Of a stretch of DNA of 7,609 bases, positions 6,930 through 7,609 are shown piece by piece. The notes below the pieces were generated by a model. The model was not told where the DNA came from and did not search any database. It was given only the letters and a program-made list of their open reading frames with translations. The stretch's first letter is position 1. Every line of letters begins with the position of its first letter. Origin of the DNA: an uncultured Eubacteriales bacterium. GTDB lineage: Bacteria > Bacillota > Clostridia > Oscillospirales > CAG-272. Location of the stretch: assembly GCA_900552255.1 (NCBI GenBank), contig URZF01000067.1, forward strand, positions 1 through 7,609, read 5' to 3'. The translations under genes were made by a program, and so were the position numbers.

Positions 6930-7609
6930 ATGATGAAAAGAATATTAAGCCTTATTTTGTGCCTCGGCATGCTGGCCGGCGTACTGCTGATGGCCGGCTG
7001 CGGAGATTCGGGAACGTCGAGTTCGACGGGAACGCTTCCGGCGACGATAAACATGCTGGGCATCACGGAGGAGTCGACGACGCCCGAAGCGGTGCAAGCA
7101 GTTGAGGACGCCTTGAATAAAATCACAAAGAACAGATATAAAACAAAAGTCAATCTTACTTTGGTTACGGCCGACGAATACATCGCGCTGATCGAGGAAA
7201 GAGTCGCCGCCGCAGAGGAAGCGGCAACAAGGCTTGCGGCGATTGCAAAATACAATACGTTGGCGCAGAAGGAAGCGAATAACGCGGAAAAGCTTTTGGC
7301 GAGCGAGAAAAAAAGCACCAGCAAGTGGACAAAAAAGGTGACGAGCGTGATTGCGTCTACCATTTCGACGGGTGAAGTCTATTCCGCGGAGGAAACCACT
7401 GTCTATGAGGACGGAAAGATCGAGACGGTGTATCCCGATGCGGAGTCGCCGATCGACATCATTATGATTGCCGGCAAGGAAATGTATGATTATCTCGATT
7501 CCAAAGGGTATCTGCTTTCGATTGCGAAAACGCTTGATACAGACTTTACAAAATTCAAGCAGTATATCTATCCTACTTTCTTTGATCAGCTTTCCGCGAT
7601 TACGGGGGA
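6930..7609 (+). CDS. Extracellular solute-binding lipoprotein of an ABC transporter, 3' end outside the window
   Basis: 226 complete codons are visible and the reading stays open to the end of the window. The N-terminus is a lipoprotein signal: M-M-K-R, a hydrophobic stretch (5-20), then the lipobox L-M-A-G-C with the lipidated cysteine at 24. A Ser/Thr/Gly linker follows. Residues 38-85 (I-N-M-L-G-I-T-E-E-S, then V-N-L-T-L-V) and 175-205 (I-D-I-I-M-I-A-G, Y-L-D-S-K-G-Y-L-L-S-I) look like the first two strands of a type I periplasmic-binding fold. Between them, about 88-172, lies an Ala/Glu/Lys-rich helical segment that could form a coiled coil, then a Ser/Thr-rich stretch. Such an insert is longer than in classical sugar-binding proteins. 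It should be anchored outside the membrane and feed a permease encoded further right; the ligand cannot be told. ATG 6930 has GGGGAGGA (6915-6922) 7 bases upstream; ATG 6933 is an alternative. Confidence 0.8.
   Translation, partial: MMKRILSLILCLGMLAGVLLMAGCGDSGTSSSTGTLPATINMLGITEESTTPEAVQAVEDALNKITKNRYKTKVNLTLVTADEYIALIEERVAAAEEAATRLAAIAKYNTLAQKEANNAEKLLASEKKSTSKWTKKVTSVIASTISTGEVYSAEETTVYEDGKIETVYPDAESPIDIIMIAGKEMYDYLDSKGYLLSIAKTLDTDFTKFKQYIYPTFFDQLSAITG

Noticed and set aside
6896..7363. Minus-strand reading frame opposite the lipoprotein gene
   Set aside because: The plus strand has a promoter, a ribosome binding site, a signal peptide and a lipobox, while the minus reading has none of these.

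Overview
The window reads as a chromosomal stretch of housekeeping genes from a moderately GC-rich Firmicute of class Clostridia, probably an uncultivated gut-type Oscillospirales or Lachnospirales relative. This placement is inferred from three things: the gene order dgt-like, dnaG, rpoD; strong AGGAGG-like ribosome binding sites; and the style of the acetyltransferase and lipoprotein sequences. All genes recognised lie on the + strand.

Left edge (1-1204): bases 3-77 encode, in frame 3, a piece of a class A beta-lactamase-like serine hydrolase that includes its S-x-N motif. The reading then runs abruptly into the interior of hflX in frame 2. The hydrolase lacks its C-terminal half and the HflX GTPase lacks its first ~40-60 residues, so the edge is either a fusion/deletion scar or an assembly chimera. 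A YigZ/IMPACT-family gene follows (1303-1932).

Middle (1933-2647): there is no intact gene here. The interval 1962-2498 holds a decayed GNAT acetyltransferase that can be reconstructed almost end to end, with three in-frame stops and two compensating frameshifts. A terminator-like hairpin with a T-run closes it (2505-2557). A 9-bp inverted repeat then lies directly upstream of the ribosome binding site of the next gene.

Core cluster (2648-6657): a dGTPase-like HD-domain phosphohydrolase, DNA primase DnaG and the major sigma factor RpoD, separated by 31 and 22 bases, look like one operon. It links dNTP pool control, replication priming and housekeeping transcription.

Right edge (6658-7609): an AT-rich intergenic stretch carries two candidate hairpins after rpoD and then a near-consensus sigma-A promoter. 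This promoter drives a secreted solute-binding lipoprotein that is cut by the window end and has a long charged helical insert near its N-terminus.

I see no CRISPR array, tRNA, rRNA, insertion sequence or defence system. The points most worth a second look are the chimeric left edge, the GNAT pseudogene, the inverted repeat in the dgt leader and the insert-bearing lipoprotein.
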